A DNA stretch of 64,000 nt, from the NCBI RefSeq assembly GCF_027244095.1, contig NC_069661.1:114892001-114956000 (forward strand), read 5' to 3'. The notes below the pieces were generated by a model. It worked only from the letters and a program-made list of their open reading frames with translations, did not search any database and was not told the DNA's origin. The stretch comes from Hemicordylus capensis (lineage: Eukaryota; Chordata; Lepidosauria; Squamata; Cordylidae). Positions 1 through 11,914 of this stretch are shown here, one piece after another (position 1 is the first letter of the stretch; each line of letters begins with the position of its first letter). The position numbers and the translations under genes were made by a program.

Positions 1-285
1 TTCCAAGCAAAAAGTCCTGTCTAGGAATGCTCCAGGTGATGCTTAAGAACATTAAAAACTGCTTTGCTGAATTGGGCTAAGATACATCCAGTCCAGATTT
101 CTATTCAACCAAATGTCCTGGTCATTTATAAACAAGCCAAGAAGGCAATTGCAGTATCTTCGGGGGGTGGGGGGGAGAGAAACCAAGGTTCTGTGCTTGG
201 AAAAAAGCTGCATTATCAAGAGAGAAATGAGAGAAAAGGACAAAGGTACAGATGCAGGAGAGGATATACCAATCACTCAGTGAGG
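1..285. other. No recognisable feature
   Basis: Unique-looking sequence with a short G-rich run near 165-176. I see no coding potential, RNA gene or known repeat here. Confidence 0.4.
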
Positions 286-705
286 CGGGTCCCCCCACCT
301 CGAGAGGGTTAGCAGGGAGAGCGGGCTTAGCCGCCCGCTTAGTCCGATTGGCCTCCCACACGACTGCCGGCTCCATTACGGAGCCAGTGGGGGCTGCAGG
401 GATCAGGGGCCGTGTGGCCACCAGAAGTTCCAGCATGCTCTGCATGAGTGAGCAGAGCATGCTGGAGAGACCCCCAAGACGGGAAACTGCTTTTTAGCCT
501 CCCGGTCGGGGGGGGGGGCTCCTTGTGAGTTGCCATGCCACAGCAACACACAATCATAGAGCCCAGGTTAGCAGAGCACTCGGTCCGCTAACCTGGGCTT
601 AGGGGAGGGCTTTGCAAGCGGGTTACCCACTTTGCAGCAACTGGGCTCGCCTATGAGCCTGGTGCTTTTCACAGTCCACTAAAATCGGGCTAGACTTCCC
701 TAGCC
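286..705. repeat. Palindrome-rich repeat, probably a non-autonomous DNA element
   Basis: GC-rich block carrying at least three separate perfect hairpins: arms 429-443 with 452-466, 560-572 with 587-599, and 687-693 with 700-706. No open frame is believable. The serial-hairpin structure resembles foldback or MITE-type DNA elements, but I could not define terminal repeats or a target duplication, so the family is unassigned. Confidence 0.45.
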
Positions 706-985
706 CAATATTATTATTATTATCATCATCATCATCATCATTATTATTATTATTATTAATTCAATTTCTATACCGACATTCCAAAAATGGCTCAGAGCGG
801 TTTACACAGAGATATTGTTCTGGCTATTTAATTGGTGTTTTATGATGTTTTAATTGTTAATTTTTATTTTATGTAGTTTATAATTTTTGTTTTGTTAATT
901 GATTTTAATGGTGTTTTAATGTAAACTGCCCTGAGCCTTTGGAAAGGCGGTATAAAAATTTTAATAATAAATAATGTAATATAAT
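706..985. repeat. Trinucleotide repeat plus two L2-type LINE tails head to head
   Basis: An (ATT/ATC)n tract at about 706-757 is followed by an antisense L2-type 3' tail (the 'accgacattccaaaaatgg...cggtttacac' signature, about 758-812) and then by a sense copy of the same kind of tail (about 825-985, with 'gtaaactgccctgagcc' and 'ggcggtataaa'). This tail is the usual 3' end of squamate L2-like LINEs. Only the extreme 3' ends are present. Confidence 0.6.
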
Positions 986-1289
986 GTAATATAGCATCAT
1001 ATTCTGTCCAATTTTAGGCTCTGCATGTTGCTGCCCCTTGTGGCAGTCTGCTGCACTGCAGCAGGTTTTAAAGCTTTTAGCCCTGGACAAAAGCAGGACG
1101 AAGAAAGAAGACCAGAATGATCAATTATATTAAAGGGAAGTCAAGGAAAAGAAGGACAGAAAATTGAACACATAAATTAGCAAGTAACAAGACATTGAAA
1201 AATAGACAGAATGACAGTAACAAAAACCAGACTGAAAACAATCTAACAAATCGTTAGAAAGAAAAGTAAGATATTGTTCCCAATAAGGA
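986..1289. other. No recognisable feature
   Basis: AT-rich sequence without a convincing repeat signature or coding frame. Confidence 0.35.
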
Positions 1290-1545
1290 GGTGCACGAAC
1301 CGTGGTTCGAGCACTTTTTGGGCAAGGGGACCGGGAACTTTAAATATATATTAAAAAGGAGAGGAGATACTTACCTGCTCTCTGCTGCCCCATACAGCTT
1401 CCTGCTGGGACGGCATGCATTCCAATAACCCTTGCATGGCACCGGCACACACACAGCATCTGTGCATACATAGGCACTATCTGCATGGTCAACATGGTGT
1501 TGCTCAACATGCAAATGGCCGCCATGCATGCGCCATGGTTATAAG
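1290..1545 (+). repeat. Interspersed repeat of the GATGTGCACGAACC family
   Basis: Begins with a 'GGTGCACGAACC' terminus and continues with a purine-rich stretch leading to a 'ctttaaa...' and 'acttacctgctctctgctgcccc' core. Related copies with the same terminus lie at about 2903, 39606 (reverse), 43395 (reverse) and 43926. No coding frame is visible. I infer a non-autonomous element of unknown class; the boundary on the right is approximate. Confidence 0.4.
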
Positions 1546-2053
1546 TAAGTGAGACAGAAATAGGAAGATAACTGCAGAAGGACGGGATCAGTAGAAGATT
1601 TCTTCAGAATCCAACAACAGAAATAACAAGAATAGTAAACATCAGAAAAAACTGATAGGCTTGAAATATGCAATCAAGAGTGAAGAATAGAAGTTGCAAG
1701 AGATCTTAACTAGAAGAATGGAAAAGGATCAAGCACAGATTGATTAGTTTGTTTGAAATGAAGTCATACTTCCCGATGACCTACAGATACCAATTCTGGC
1801 ATATACAGTGCTGCCACTGAAATCAGCTGAATGGACCACTTTTTACACTGGAATATGCTGGGGAAAAGGTTTAAATAATTTTTTTGTATTTTTAACAATT
1901 CTCAATATAATAAACATACTTAACTGTTGTTCTCAACAGGTTTTTAATACTCAATCAGGTCACTCAAACAAGAGAAGCCGATCATTCTTAGATTCAAATT
2001 TACTACAGTTCAAATTTACCAAATGTAGCAACTCTCGACGAAAATACCTTTTA
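1546..2053. other. No recognisable feature
   Basis: AT-rich unique-looking sequence. The open frame through its right half (1808-2086) has no recognisable domain and runs into the foldback repeat. Confidence 0.35.
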
Positions 2054-2658
2054 TTGCGCAAAAAAAGAAAACCTAAAAGCTGGTAAAAACACACCATCCT
2101 CAGTTAAATAAATAAATAAATGAGCACAGATGAAAACCTCCTCCAATTCCCAGCTGTTAAATTCCTTAGACGTGATAACACTCTGTTCCATGACTGGCAG
2201 AAAGATGATGAGTGAAGGGGGGGGGGGAGAAAAGGGGAATCACCTGATTCTTCTCAGAGGCTAATAAACGTTATGGCAGGTCTCAATTTCTCCATAAATA
2301 ATGCTTTCTTGATTTTCCTTCAATGTAAGTTCCTCTCAATCCCCCAAATAGATATTTTTTTAGTAGGCACCATTGGGCCTTCATGCCTAATCCTCATGTG
2401 CAATGACCAGGGTTTTGTTCTCTGTGCACAAAGCCTCATGTCTGTGACTCCACTTTTCTCTCTCTCCCCCCTTGCTCATTCTCTCTCCACCAGTCATGGA
2501 ACAGAGTGTTATCACATCTAAGGAATTTAACAGCTGGGGAACGGAGAAGGTTTTCATCTGTGCTCACTTGCTTATTTAACTAAGGATGGTCTGTTACACC
2601 AAAACGTCTTATGTTTTTGTTTACCAGCTTTTAGTTTTTCTTTTTGTGTGCAAAAAAA
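2054..2658. repeat. Foldback element with about 170-200 bp inverted arms
   Basis: The left arm (about 2054-2245) and the right arm (about 2435-2658) are imperfect reverse complements. Examples of matched blocks are 'ctaaaagctgg', 'gagcacagatgaaaacc', 'cagctgttaaattcctt' and 'gataacactctgttccatg'. The unmatched loop is about 190 bp. The right arm has a short extra insert relative to the left. It may be a foldback transposon or two copies of one repeat inserted head to head. Confidence 0.6.
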
Positions 2659-2902
2659 GGTCTTTTTGATGAAAGTGGGAGTTAATATGAGCATTGCATC
2701 ATCATCATATCAACTAATACATATATAGTAATTATTCAATTAAATGAAAAGTGTTTTCAGTCAAAATTCTACACATTTCAAACTGTAGTACTTCCCTTTC
2801 GCAAGAAATTAATAAAAGATCCTATTACATACGTTTAATTTCTCTATCAGTGTAATCTACACAAAAGGACTTTGCCCAGTCAAGAATAGGTCTCACCTAC
2901 CA

Positions 2903-3064
2903 GAGATGTGCACGGAATCGGTTCTGTGCACTCCCGGGAGGGAAGGAGGGTAACTTTAAGGGGCAGTGAGGGTGCCTCTTATCTGCCCATCCCTGGCTGG
3001 CACCCCTCCCCCAAGCATGGGCGTGCGGCTGCAGCGTTCCTCCTTGCAGCCCCGTTCAGCGTTG
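2903..3064 (+). repeat. Interspersed repeat of the GATGTGCACGAACC family
   Basis: Begins 'gatgtgcacggaatcggttc', followed by a 'gggtaactttaaggggcag...gggtgc' core that is shared with the copies at 39293-39606 and 43262-43395. Non-coding; class unknown. Confidence 0.45.
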
Positions 3065-3690
3065 CCACACAAATGTAACCTATAACTACAGTCCTACAGG
3101 TTGGATAACTGCAATGCACTTGATGTATGGCTGCCTTTGTATATAGTTCCCAAACTTCAGTTAGTCCAAAATGCAGCAGCCAGATTGGTCTCCGGGATAT
3201 CTCAGAGAGAACATATCATGCCTGCTCTTAACCAACTGTACTGGCTAAGAAGGTACAAAGTGCTGGTTATTCTTTATTCCAGGCAAGGTACAAAGTGCTG
3301 GTTATTCCCTTTAAAGCCCAGAATAGCTTAGGTCCGGCTTACCTAGAGAGCGGTTTTCTCTAGAAGATCCCCACCACTCATTAAGATCATCAGGATGGGT
3401 CCATCTTCAGGTGCCACCAGTTCATCTGGAGGCAACCTAGGTTCGGGCCTTCTCAGGTTGTGGAATGTGTTCCCCATGAATATAAGATTATCTTCCTTGG
3501 AGGCCTTCAGGAGAGCCTTAAAGACCCATCTTTTTAGTCTGGCTTTTAATATCTAGTTTTGATTTTAATCCAGTTCAAATGTGTGTGTGTGTTTTAATGT
3601 TTCATTATGTGTTTTTTATTTTAATGCAAACTACCCTGAGCTACTTTAGGAAGGGTGGTATATAAAATGAATTTTTTTAAGAAGTTGAAA
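3065..3690 (+). mobile_element. L2-clade LINE, 3' end fragment
   Basis: The translation contains the L2 C-terminal signature LDNCNALDV...LPLYIVPKLQLVQNAAARLVSG followed by the 3' UTR tail with 'aactaccctgagc' and 'gggtggtatataaaatg'. A local 45-bp duplication repeats 'aggtacaaagtgctggttat' at about 3251 and 3296, interrupting the frame. It is a 5'-truncated dead LINE copy. Compare the fuller L2 copies at 9045-11168 and 57372-59775. Confidence 0.8.
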
Positions 3691-3926
3691 GCAGATCTGC
3701 TGCCTCCATTGAAATGAATGGAAAATCCCATGTGAGCAGAGGAATTTTGTATGCATATCAGATAGCTTGCATCGATGGGAAATCACTTGATTGTAGCATG
3801 CAGTTTTTACAGATAGCTAATAAGAAATTACAACGGCAACAGTTTGAAGAGTTGCTTTAGGTGGACCCATTCCCAAGGGCTTCCAAAAGGGCCCACTAGA
3901 ACTAGTGGCTTCTCCCCATTTAAACA
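3691..3926. other. No recognisable feature
   Basis: Short unique-looking stretch between a LINE end and a possible MITE. Confidence 0.3.
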
Positions 3927-4356
3927 ACAGGGCTATTCACACAACCGCACTTGTTCGTGGTCAAACAGGGGGAAGGCAAGGTTCAACCTACCTTCCCCTA
4001 GAAGATCCATTGCAGCCCCTGTGGCACGTAAGCCGCACACCCACACAACAGTGCTGCCAGGAGCCATATGGATAACTCTTCACACTGCTCCCAGCAACAC
4101 TGGTAAAACAGAGGCCAGGTCTCATTGTCCCGGCCTCCGTGAATCCCACAGTGCACTGCATGCCAAGCACAGTGCACTGAAAGATTTCCCCCAGGAGACA
4201 GTCACTCTAGGCAGGACACACAATCCTGGGAGCCATGTTAAGGGTTTGCACCCTTAACCTCAGCGAGCAGCCAGGCAACAGTGCTGGGTTTAGTCCCGAG
4301 AGATCCCAGCAGGTCTCACAGGCAGCCAAGCCCAGGCTTGGCTGCTTGTGAGAACA
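3927..4356. repeat. Possible MITE with short terminal inverted repeats
   Basis: The left end reads 'gggctattcacacaacc' and the reverse complement of the right end reads 'aggctgttctcacaagc', sharing GGCTRTTCWCACAA. The interior is GC-rich with CAG/CTG-rich words and has one long frame (3844-4257) that extends past the left end and has no domain. A hAT-type MITE is my guess. I could not see a clear target duplication. Confidence 0.4.
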
Positions 4357-6020
4357 GCCTCAACAAGTTCCTGTACCAGATGACAAACTGCATTTGAAAC
4401 CCCCTCAGATTTTAAAAGTGACTTGCTGTGTGGTTCTCTGTACTGCTGAAACATATTATTTATTACAGCACTCTCAAATAGTAATAATTTTTCACCGTTT
4501 TCTAAAATATGCAGTGGCAGGGAGATTTGTTTTATGGAAAGGCTAATCTGTCATGGGATGTTAAGTTGTATTTATTTTCCCTAGAAGTGTATTGTTTTTG
4601 CAGCTTCAGAGCGTATGGTCTATAGCAGAGCTTTCTTTACTGCTCCAGATGAAGAGCTGAATGTCAACACTTGAGTAACCTTTTGGAAGAATTGCATGAT
4701 AAATTTATTACCAAAAGATAACACTATTTAATATTATATGACAATAGGCAAGAATATTACTATTGAAGAAATCTGATTCCCCCACTCACCCCAGGTATTC
4801 AGAATATGTAGTTACTACATCCTAAATGACACATGAAACAAATTTACAGAATCTTTAACACCAATTTTTAATGAAAAAGGGTGCTATGGAAAGATCAGAT
4901 CTGCAGGGGAATTGGGTAACCTTTCAAAATAGTATTCCCCATAGCACAATTAATCTCAATTTAATAGGACGGTTAATGTATGTTATTTGAATACTGATTA
5001 TTAAACATCCACTGATGATTAAAAAGTGTAATAGAACTGTTACTGGAACCTATGCTGCTTCCAATACTCTGCAAATACGTTTTAATGTGCAGTTGGTATT
5101 TATTTAATTTGCAGTGGTATTTAATTAGCATGCAATAACTTTTTATGAAGTCTAAATTAAATACTGTACTTGCAAAAGCCTAATTGGAAAGGTGTCCAGA
5201 AAGTACAAGGCAGAGCAAGCATCTATTCTATATCATCATATTTCAAATGAGATTATCCATGGAGTTGGTGTAAGGGGAAGAATTCAGGGCTTTATCATCT
5301 TTAGAACACAACCAGTGTTCCCTCTAAGGAGCACGTGTGAAAGAGAGCTTACACCTTTTTTTAAAAAAAGTCCGCTCAGTTAATTTTAGATCCCACTCAG
5401 GTTTAATCAGGAAGGTCCCACTCTGGATGCACTTGCACACTCACTGCCTTGATACTACTGCTCAGAACAAAACTCATTCTGCACAGAGACACACACAAAA
5501 ATAGAGACAACACTGAACACAACATGATAGGATTTTGCAGTGTATAGATTACAGAATATAGAATAGCCATGGGGAAGGTTACAATGATGAGATGAGTACA
5601 ACTTCCATATATCAAAAGGAATGATCTCTCTTAAACTCTGATTCAGAATTTTTAAAAAAGATATATATATATAAATACAATAGCAAATTAATTCCAGTCT
5701 ATCAAAAAGCTGGATTCATTTGTTGTTTTTTGGCAAGAAGAAAACAGCTCAAGGCTTCAGCTGTCTAAAAGGTAGAACAGAAAGCAGACTCCTGTGGCCA
5801 GTGTACAGTGGTAACATATATCTATCACATGAAGAGCATTTGACATAAACATTGAATTTTCAGGAGGAAGTCCAGTTTGACTCTTTTCCAAATACATTCC
5901 TGGATGTTGGCGAAAGTAACACCTGCTAAGTATCTGTGCATGGGAGTATTATGTGTATTGTGGCATTTGCAATTTTATTGCAAAAAAGAATTAAAAGAGC
6001 ACAATGAAGCACTTGAAGTA
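4357..6020. other. Mostly unique AT-rich DNA
   Basis: No gene, RNA or known repeat is seen in about 1.6 kb. The part around 4900-5170 is dense in homeodomain-like TAATTA/ATTTAATTAGC words, the look of vertebrate conserved non-coding DNA, but conservation cannot be judged from one genome. A short (TA)n run lies near 5660. Confidence 0.35.
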
Positions 6021-6352
6021 CAGGTGGTCCTTGTTATTTGCGGGGCTTTCATTCCTGCAAATAACGAAACAGCAAATGAAAAGACCTTAAGCCCATGGGG
6101 ACTGGGGATTTAGATTCCTTGAGCTTTAAAAAATGCTTTTTAAAAAAGCAGGGAGGGGCAGAAATAGGGTAGAAAAGTATAGTACCTTGGTCTCCAGGAA
6201 TGTCCCCAAATCCCCTTCTTTTTTGTTTTAAATCTTAACACACACACCCCAAAAAAGAGCCACGAATTGTCTCTGCACTTCAAAATGACAGTCAGAAATG
6301 ACATCAGAAGTCATTTCTGATCCACAAAACCACAGATAATGAGGATCTCCTG
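6021..6352. mobile_element. pogo/Tigger-like MITE
   Basis: A 332-bp element flanked by TA on both sides (6019-6020 and 6353-6354). The left terminus CAGGTGGTCCTTGTTATTTG and the inverted right terminus CAGGAGATCCTCATTATCTG match across about 24 bp and resemble the Tigger/pogo terminus (CAG...CCTCGTTATCCGCGG). The interior has no transposase. TA target duplication and this terminus are both expected for the Tc1/mariner-pogo group. Confidence 0.7.
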
Positions 6353-6729
6353 TATTTCTCAAAACTGACTAATCAGTGCTCTGCTGCTGATCTTGAATGA
6401 GGGCTACGTTCCAAGGAGGTGCTCAGTGTTTCAACAGATGAGTGGCTGCAGCCAAAAACAGCAGTCCTGCATCATTTTCTCCTCATAACATCTAATAAGA
6501 AAAGTGTACAACATGCCGTTATCAAAGAGTGACAACAGCATTTCATGCATTTATCCTTATTAATAGTATGGGGATTGTTCCCTTTTTAGATATCACGTTT
6601 GCACAGCAAACCCTTGAGAGCAGCACCCAGTGAACAGACTGAGGAATAACAAAACATAATTTCACATCACTCATGTTTACCTGCTAAATGTTCAGGAAAG
6701 AAAGAGGGACAGGATTAGGAGAGTGCACA
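6353..6729. other. No recognisable feature
   Basis: Unique-looking sequence, no coding frame or repeat signature seen. Confidence 0.35.
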
Positions 6730-6960
6730 AAGAACTATCCCATTTATTCTCATACCAATCCTATGCAGTAGACTAGGCTGGTCCAAGGTACTCGTGACTC
6801 CATGACTGAGGATTTGAACCCAACTCTTCCCATTCAAGTTCAAAATCCCACCACACTGTCTGTCTGTGTGCAATACAAAGCACATAGTGTACTTGTGAAA
6901 GGAACTGCAGCCAGGGTTCACCGCTGTATGTCCTTGAATGTTTAAGGACATTCATCTGCT
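6730..6960 (-). repeat. MIR/CORE-SINE-like element
   Basis: On the - strand it has a tRNA B-box (GGTTCAAATCC near 6810-6825) followed by the MIR-type core with loss of detail ('cctatgcagtagactagg' on the + strand corresponds to the 'ccta..tcacaggg' block). Related copies are at 12500-12645 (+) and 56190-56310 (-). Old and diverged. Confidence 0.5.
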
Positions 6961-7840
6961 ACTCACAAATTACACATTTACTTCAGCAAACTCCAGTGTA
7001 ACCCTGGTGTAGTTGTGGCAATATGACTACGGCATAAAGGAGGCCCTAGGCACAGCAGGATTTTTAAAAGAAAGGCTTTACTAGAGCCATTAAGTGGACC
7101 CTGCAAAAGGAACTTAGAAGAAACCAGTTAAGAGATTTTGGCCAGAACTGCCTCACAATGAACTCCAGTTGCTAATCCTCATGAAGGTTTTTTTAAAAGA
7201 GAAGCAGCTGCACAATTCAGTCCTCCCTCCCCCCCACCCCGACCCTGTGCATTTGAGGAGCTTTTAGCCATGTAGTTCCAAGGGCCAGAAGTCATGGAAA
7301 GTGTCACCTTTTGAAACATGGGTTCAGTTTCAAAGAACAGACAAAATTCATAGCCATCATTAGCTATGAATTACCTCATAATTAGTGTTGAATCCAGAAG
7401 AATTGTGGTATGCAAGGACAAGGCAGAGGGGTATCAGCAGGAATATTAAAGGTTTATTGAAATAGATATTATTTACAGAGAGACAAGTGCTTCTTGCTGC
7501 TGCCGGTTTGTTAGCCCCACCTCTACCCCAGGACTCGAATACAAATAACTAAAGCCCCATTCAAAAGCTGGCCTGGATCAAGGGATTGACTAACCAAACA
7601 CACAACAATTAGCTCCAGCAAAGTTACCAATAGAAGGCAAACCATCACTTGTTAAATAAACGGATGTGTGCCTTTAGCAAGCACACCCAGTGCATATGCC
7701 CATTTAACTGTTGGCAGTCATTAGGTGTGCACAACTAATGACGTCGCCAGAGATATAGGTGCTTCTGAGGAAAAACAATCTGTGATCTAAAACACTGGTG
7801 GGAGGGGGCCTCCTAAATCCTCCCAGCCCTGAGTAAGCAT
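6961..7840. other. No recognisable feature
   Basis: Unique-looking DNA with a C-rich run near 7225. The part from about 7440 may belong to the repeat whose end is described at 7841-7965, but I cannot assign it. Confidence 0.3.
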
Positions 7841-7965
7841 TCTGCATAACTTGAAAGCTCACACACCATACTGTGAGCCTTGTATGGTCTTAATAAAGGT
7901 ATCCTTTTACTTTCCCTCTGAATTTTGTTCTAATGGATCAACACAGCTACCTGTTCTCAAGCAAA
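7841..7965 (+). repeat. Unclassified repeat 3' end
   Basis: Contains 'taacttgaaagctcacacac', 'cttaataaaggta' and 'gatcaacacagctacc', a block typical of reptile interspersed repeats that end near 'aacacggctac'. A shorter relative occurs at 61155-61220 ('aagaaaggtac', 'atgaatcagcacagct'). No coding frame. Confidence 0.4.
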
Positions 7966-9044
7966 TTATGATACAATTCAGAGAGTATTTCATATTGAGG
8001 ATATAGAGTGTATGAGCCATTAGATTCTTTAAGAGTTTGAAAATGGTCTTTTCAAATACCCTTTTTCTCTCCACAATGCAAATGCTCCTCTATCTAGCAA
8101 AACCTAATCAACAGCCAGAGTGAATACAATTTTCTTATTCTTCAGTGATAAGCAAAAAAACTCTGATGTATTAGTAGCTAGTAGGCTTACTTTTGGTTAT
8201 AAAATGAACTGTAAGAAAATAGCTTTTATTGTGGCTACTGTTTGTGTTAAGACTAATAAAGAAAATGCACTTGGTTTCCATTTTATTTAACAGTTATGTT
8301 TGTTACTTGACTCATACTGAGAGATAAGTACACAGACGTCATGTTACTTCATCCTACTGATAAATGGACCAATTTGCATTTTTCAGGGAGAAAGGCTCAA
8401 AATGGCAGTTGTAGTGTATAAAACATATACATTTTACTATAATTGCCACACATTTTATCTGAGCAAATGTAAATTTAGAGATTCTATAAAGAGCATCTCT
8501 TTTCATGCTGAATGTATTGTTCTGTAGTTTGTACAGATAGGAAGGCATTTAAGCAATTCCAATAAAATCTAAAATTATGGTTCCTTTAAGTACAATCTTT
8601 CTAAACAACTTTCTTTTTAAAGAGAAAACAGAGATAAGCTACAATTCTCCTCTTTTTCCTGTCATTTTTCAGGATAGTTACAGACTAATTATGATTTAGG
8701 ATTAGAGACTGCATTGGCTCAGTGCAGTCAATTTATATATATTTAGTTCACATTTTTAACATGTAGTACGCATCATAGTCCTGCATATTTTTCATGTTGC
8801 TAAGACAAAAATATAGTGTGCCTTATGGGACAAAGGCAGGAAAGCTCTCAAACTTTGCCAAATTAGCCCACCCCCCAACTATCTTTCAGGATCTCAACAA
8901 CCAGGATCTGCCCCTCCCTCAACAAAACCCTGTTTGGGGAGTGACAGTATGTAGATTCATGTGAAAACACAGTGCTGCAGTGTGCAAGAACCTGCGAGTC
9001 TGTGTGAATAAATATTAGCATATTTTTACATAAATGATACCCCA
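7966..9044. other. Mostly unique AT-rich DNA
   Basis: No gene or known repeat is seen. Words such as 'actaattatgattt' near 8690 again give it the look of vertebrate non-coding regulatory DNA, which is only an impression. Confidence 0.3.
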
Positions 9045-11168
9045 TTTCCTTCAACCATTCTGTTGATGCCCTGGTGGGAATCTGGAATAAGGAACTCAAG
9101 AGGGCAGTAGACATGATCATTCCTAAGCGTCCCTTCTGGCCTGCTTCAAAAATTGTCCCTTGGTAAACTGAGGAATTAAGGGGGCTGAAGTAGTTGGGTG
9201 GGCAACTAGAATGCAAGTAGAGGAGATCTCGGTTTGAATCTGACAGGATGCAGCATGTGACCCATTTGAAGCCTTATGTGGTAGCGGTGCGTGCAGAAAG
9301 AAAGAGATTTTGGTCCACATGCATTAGCGTTCAGCAAAGCTATCCGGGGTTGTGAGGAGTTTAATTTCTGCTCCTTCTGTTTTAAATCAGTCCCTGAGGT
9401 CATTCTGCTGTGACGCTTTTAATGGTTTTTTTGCAGACAAAATCTCCTGTATTCGGGCCAACTTGGACTCCACTATTTCCTCAAAGTCTATAAAGGAGGT
9501 GTCCAGAGATCCCTCTTGCAGTATTAGGTTGGTTCAGTTTCAATCTGTGACTGCTGAGGATGTGGCCAAGCTGTTCTGGGCAGTGCAGCCTATCACTTGT
9601 TTCCTGGATTCTTGCCCAACTTGGCTGCTTCTGTCTAGCAGGGAGATTGTTGGAGGTGGCATCGCTGTAGGTGCCTCCTTGTCTGAAGAAGGCAATGGTT
9701 AGATGCCTTCCCTGGACCGCTTAGTGATGGATAGTTTCAGGCCAATCTCCAATCTCCCTTGGTTGGGAAAGGTGATTGAGAGCAAGGCGGCTGACCAGCT
9801 CCAGGCAGTTTTGGAGGAAAGTAATTATCTAGACCAATTTCAACCTGGCTTTAGAGGTGGCTACGGGGTTGAGACGGTCAGTCTGATAGATTACCTTTAC
9901 CGGGGAACTGACAGAGGGAGTGTGACTCTGCTGGTTCTTTTGGATCTCTTGGCAGCGTTCGATACCATCAACCATGGTATCCTTCTGGGTTGCCCGTGGG
10001 AGTTGGGGATAGGGGGCACTACTTTGCAGTGGTTCTGGTCCTATCTCTCGGGTAGATTCCAGATGGTAGGGCTTGGTGACAGCTGCTCCTCAGAACAGGA
10101 GTTGTTATATGGAGACCCTCAGGGCTACATTCTGTCACCAATATCTACATGAAAACCGCTGGGTGAGGTCATCAGGAAGTTTGGTGCTGGGTATTATCAG
10201 GATGCTGATGACAACCAAATCTACTTCTCCTTTTCATCTTCATCATCAGGAAATGGCACTCATTCTCTAAATGCCTGCCTACAGAAAGTAATGGGATGGA
10301 TAACAAATTGAAACTGAATCCAAGCAAAATAGAAGTGCTCATTGTAGGGGCTCAGAATCTGAGTTAGATCTTCCTGTGATGGATGGGGTTACACTCCCCC
10401 GGAACAAGCAGGTGTGCAGCTTAGGAGTACTCCTGGGCCTAGGCCTCACGCTGGTATCTCAGGTGGAGGTCATGGCCAGGAGTGCTTTCTATCAGCTTCA
10501 GCTGATTCAACAGCTGCGCCCATTCCTTGAAAAGGATGACCTCAAAACAGTGGTGCATCTGCTGGTAAACTCCGGGCTTGACTACTGCAATGTGCTCTAC
10601 GTGGGGCTGCCTTTGTACCTAGTTCGGAAATTTCAGTTAGTTCAAAATACGGCAGCCAGATTGGTCTCTGGGGCAACCCGGAGAGACCATATTATGCCTG
10701 TTTTGAAACAGTTACACTGGCTGCCAATATGTTTCCCAGCAAAATACAAACGGCTGATTATTACCTTTAAAGCCCTGAACGGCTTAGGTTAGAGTTATCT
10801 TAGAGAGCGTCGTCTTCTGCATGATCTCTACCGCACGTTAAGGTCATCTGAGGAGGTCCATCTCCAGTTACCATCGGTTCACTTGGTGACGACTCAGAGG
10901 CAGGCCTTCTCTGTCGCTGCCCCGGGGCTGTGGAATGCACTCCCAGCAGAAATCTGTAATCTGAGTTCCTTGCTGGCCTTCAGGAGGGCCCTTAAAACCT
11001 ATCTGTTTGACCTGGCCTTCCAGGGTTTTTAATTTGTTGTAAAAAAAATTTAACTGCTGTAAATTTTCAGCCTGGTTCTCCAGGGTTTTTAACTGTTTAA
11101 ATGTTTTAACTGTTAATTAGTTTTATGCTGTGTTTATAGTTTTGATTTTAATTGTTTTTTAAAATCAT
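9045..11168 (+). mobile_element. L2-clade LINE, reverse transcriptase to 3' tail
   Basis: A 5'-truncated non-LTR retrotransposon. It holds the end of the endonuclease-RT linker, then RT blocks: FRPISNLPWLGKVIESKAADQ, LDQFQPGFRGGYGVET, LLDLLAAFDTINH (the first catalytic Asp region, near 9945) and a degraded second catalytic box (YQDADDNQ near 10195 where L2 has YADDTQ). The C-terminus GLDYCNVLYVGLPLYLV...AARLVSGATRRDHI precedes a tail with TTTTAATTGTTTT words. Several stops and frame changes split the ORF, so the copy is dead. The same order of blocks is seen at 57372-59775. Confidence 0.88.
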
Positions 11169-11914
11169 TATTATTATTATTTAAGATCAAAAATTCATTG
11201 GTAGTACATCAAAATAAAGGAGAGAGGATTTTTTTAAAAAAATTAAACATTTACAATATGTACAATTGGTATAACCATATTTAGCAGGTATAGCAATCAC
11301 AATTACATATTTTTGATATTTCAATCCATCATCTTCCTGATCATTTCAACCAAAATCTTACTCGGGTTATAATAAACACTGTTTACCTCAACAGTATCTA
11401 TAACAGGTTTCCATACTCGCTTGAAATCATATCTATTTAACTTTTGTTTTATATTACTACATCGAGCTGAAATAAACTCCTCAAGCATATATTTCCATTT
11501 TATTTTGTACCAATTAGTGATATTCAAATTTTCAGCAGTTTTCCAATTACGGGCAATTAATTCTTGTGCTGCCAATACCAAAAACCTTAACAGTATGCTA
11601 TTATCAAATTTTGTATTACTTCCAACAAACAAAAGCAATAACCTCAATTCTACATTAAGTATTAATGGAACTCAAAATTTAATTACTATTTCCTTTTCTA
11701 CCACTTGCCAAAATCTTTTAACTCTGGTACAATCCCACCACATATGTTTATAAGAACCTAATTCCAAACATCCCATCCAACAAATGGCATTAGAGGTTTT
11801 CTTTATCTTGGCCAACTTACTCAGCGTCATATGCCACTTAGTTAATATTTTAACCCACTGCTCCCATATTCTAACATTCCTTGACCATTTTAGAGGTTTA
11901 TTTAACTTAGCCAA
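11169..11914 (-). mobile_element. L1 LINE, ORF2 C-terminus and 3' end
   Basis: On the - strand the translation includes LSKLAKIKKTSNAICWMGC...YKHMWWDCTRVKRFW, the cysteine/tryptophan-rich C-terminal end of L1 ORF2, followed by a lysine- and asparagine-rich tail (frames 11914-11672 and 11647-11321). It directly abuts the L2 on one side and the duplicated 40-bp unit of the palindrome on the other. A truncated dead copy from the same family as the larger L1 at 22156-33714. Confidence 0.8.

Noticed and set aside
4900-5170. Conserved enhancer
   Set aside because: Only the word content suggests it; without alignment to other species it cannot be supported as a feature.
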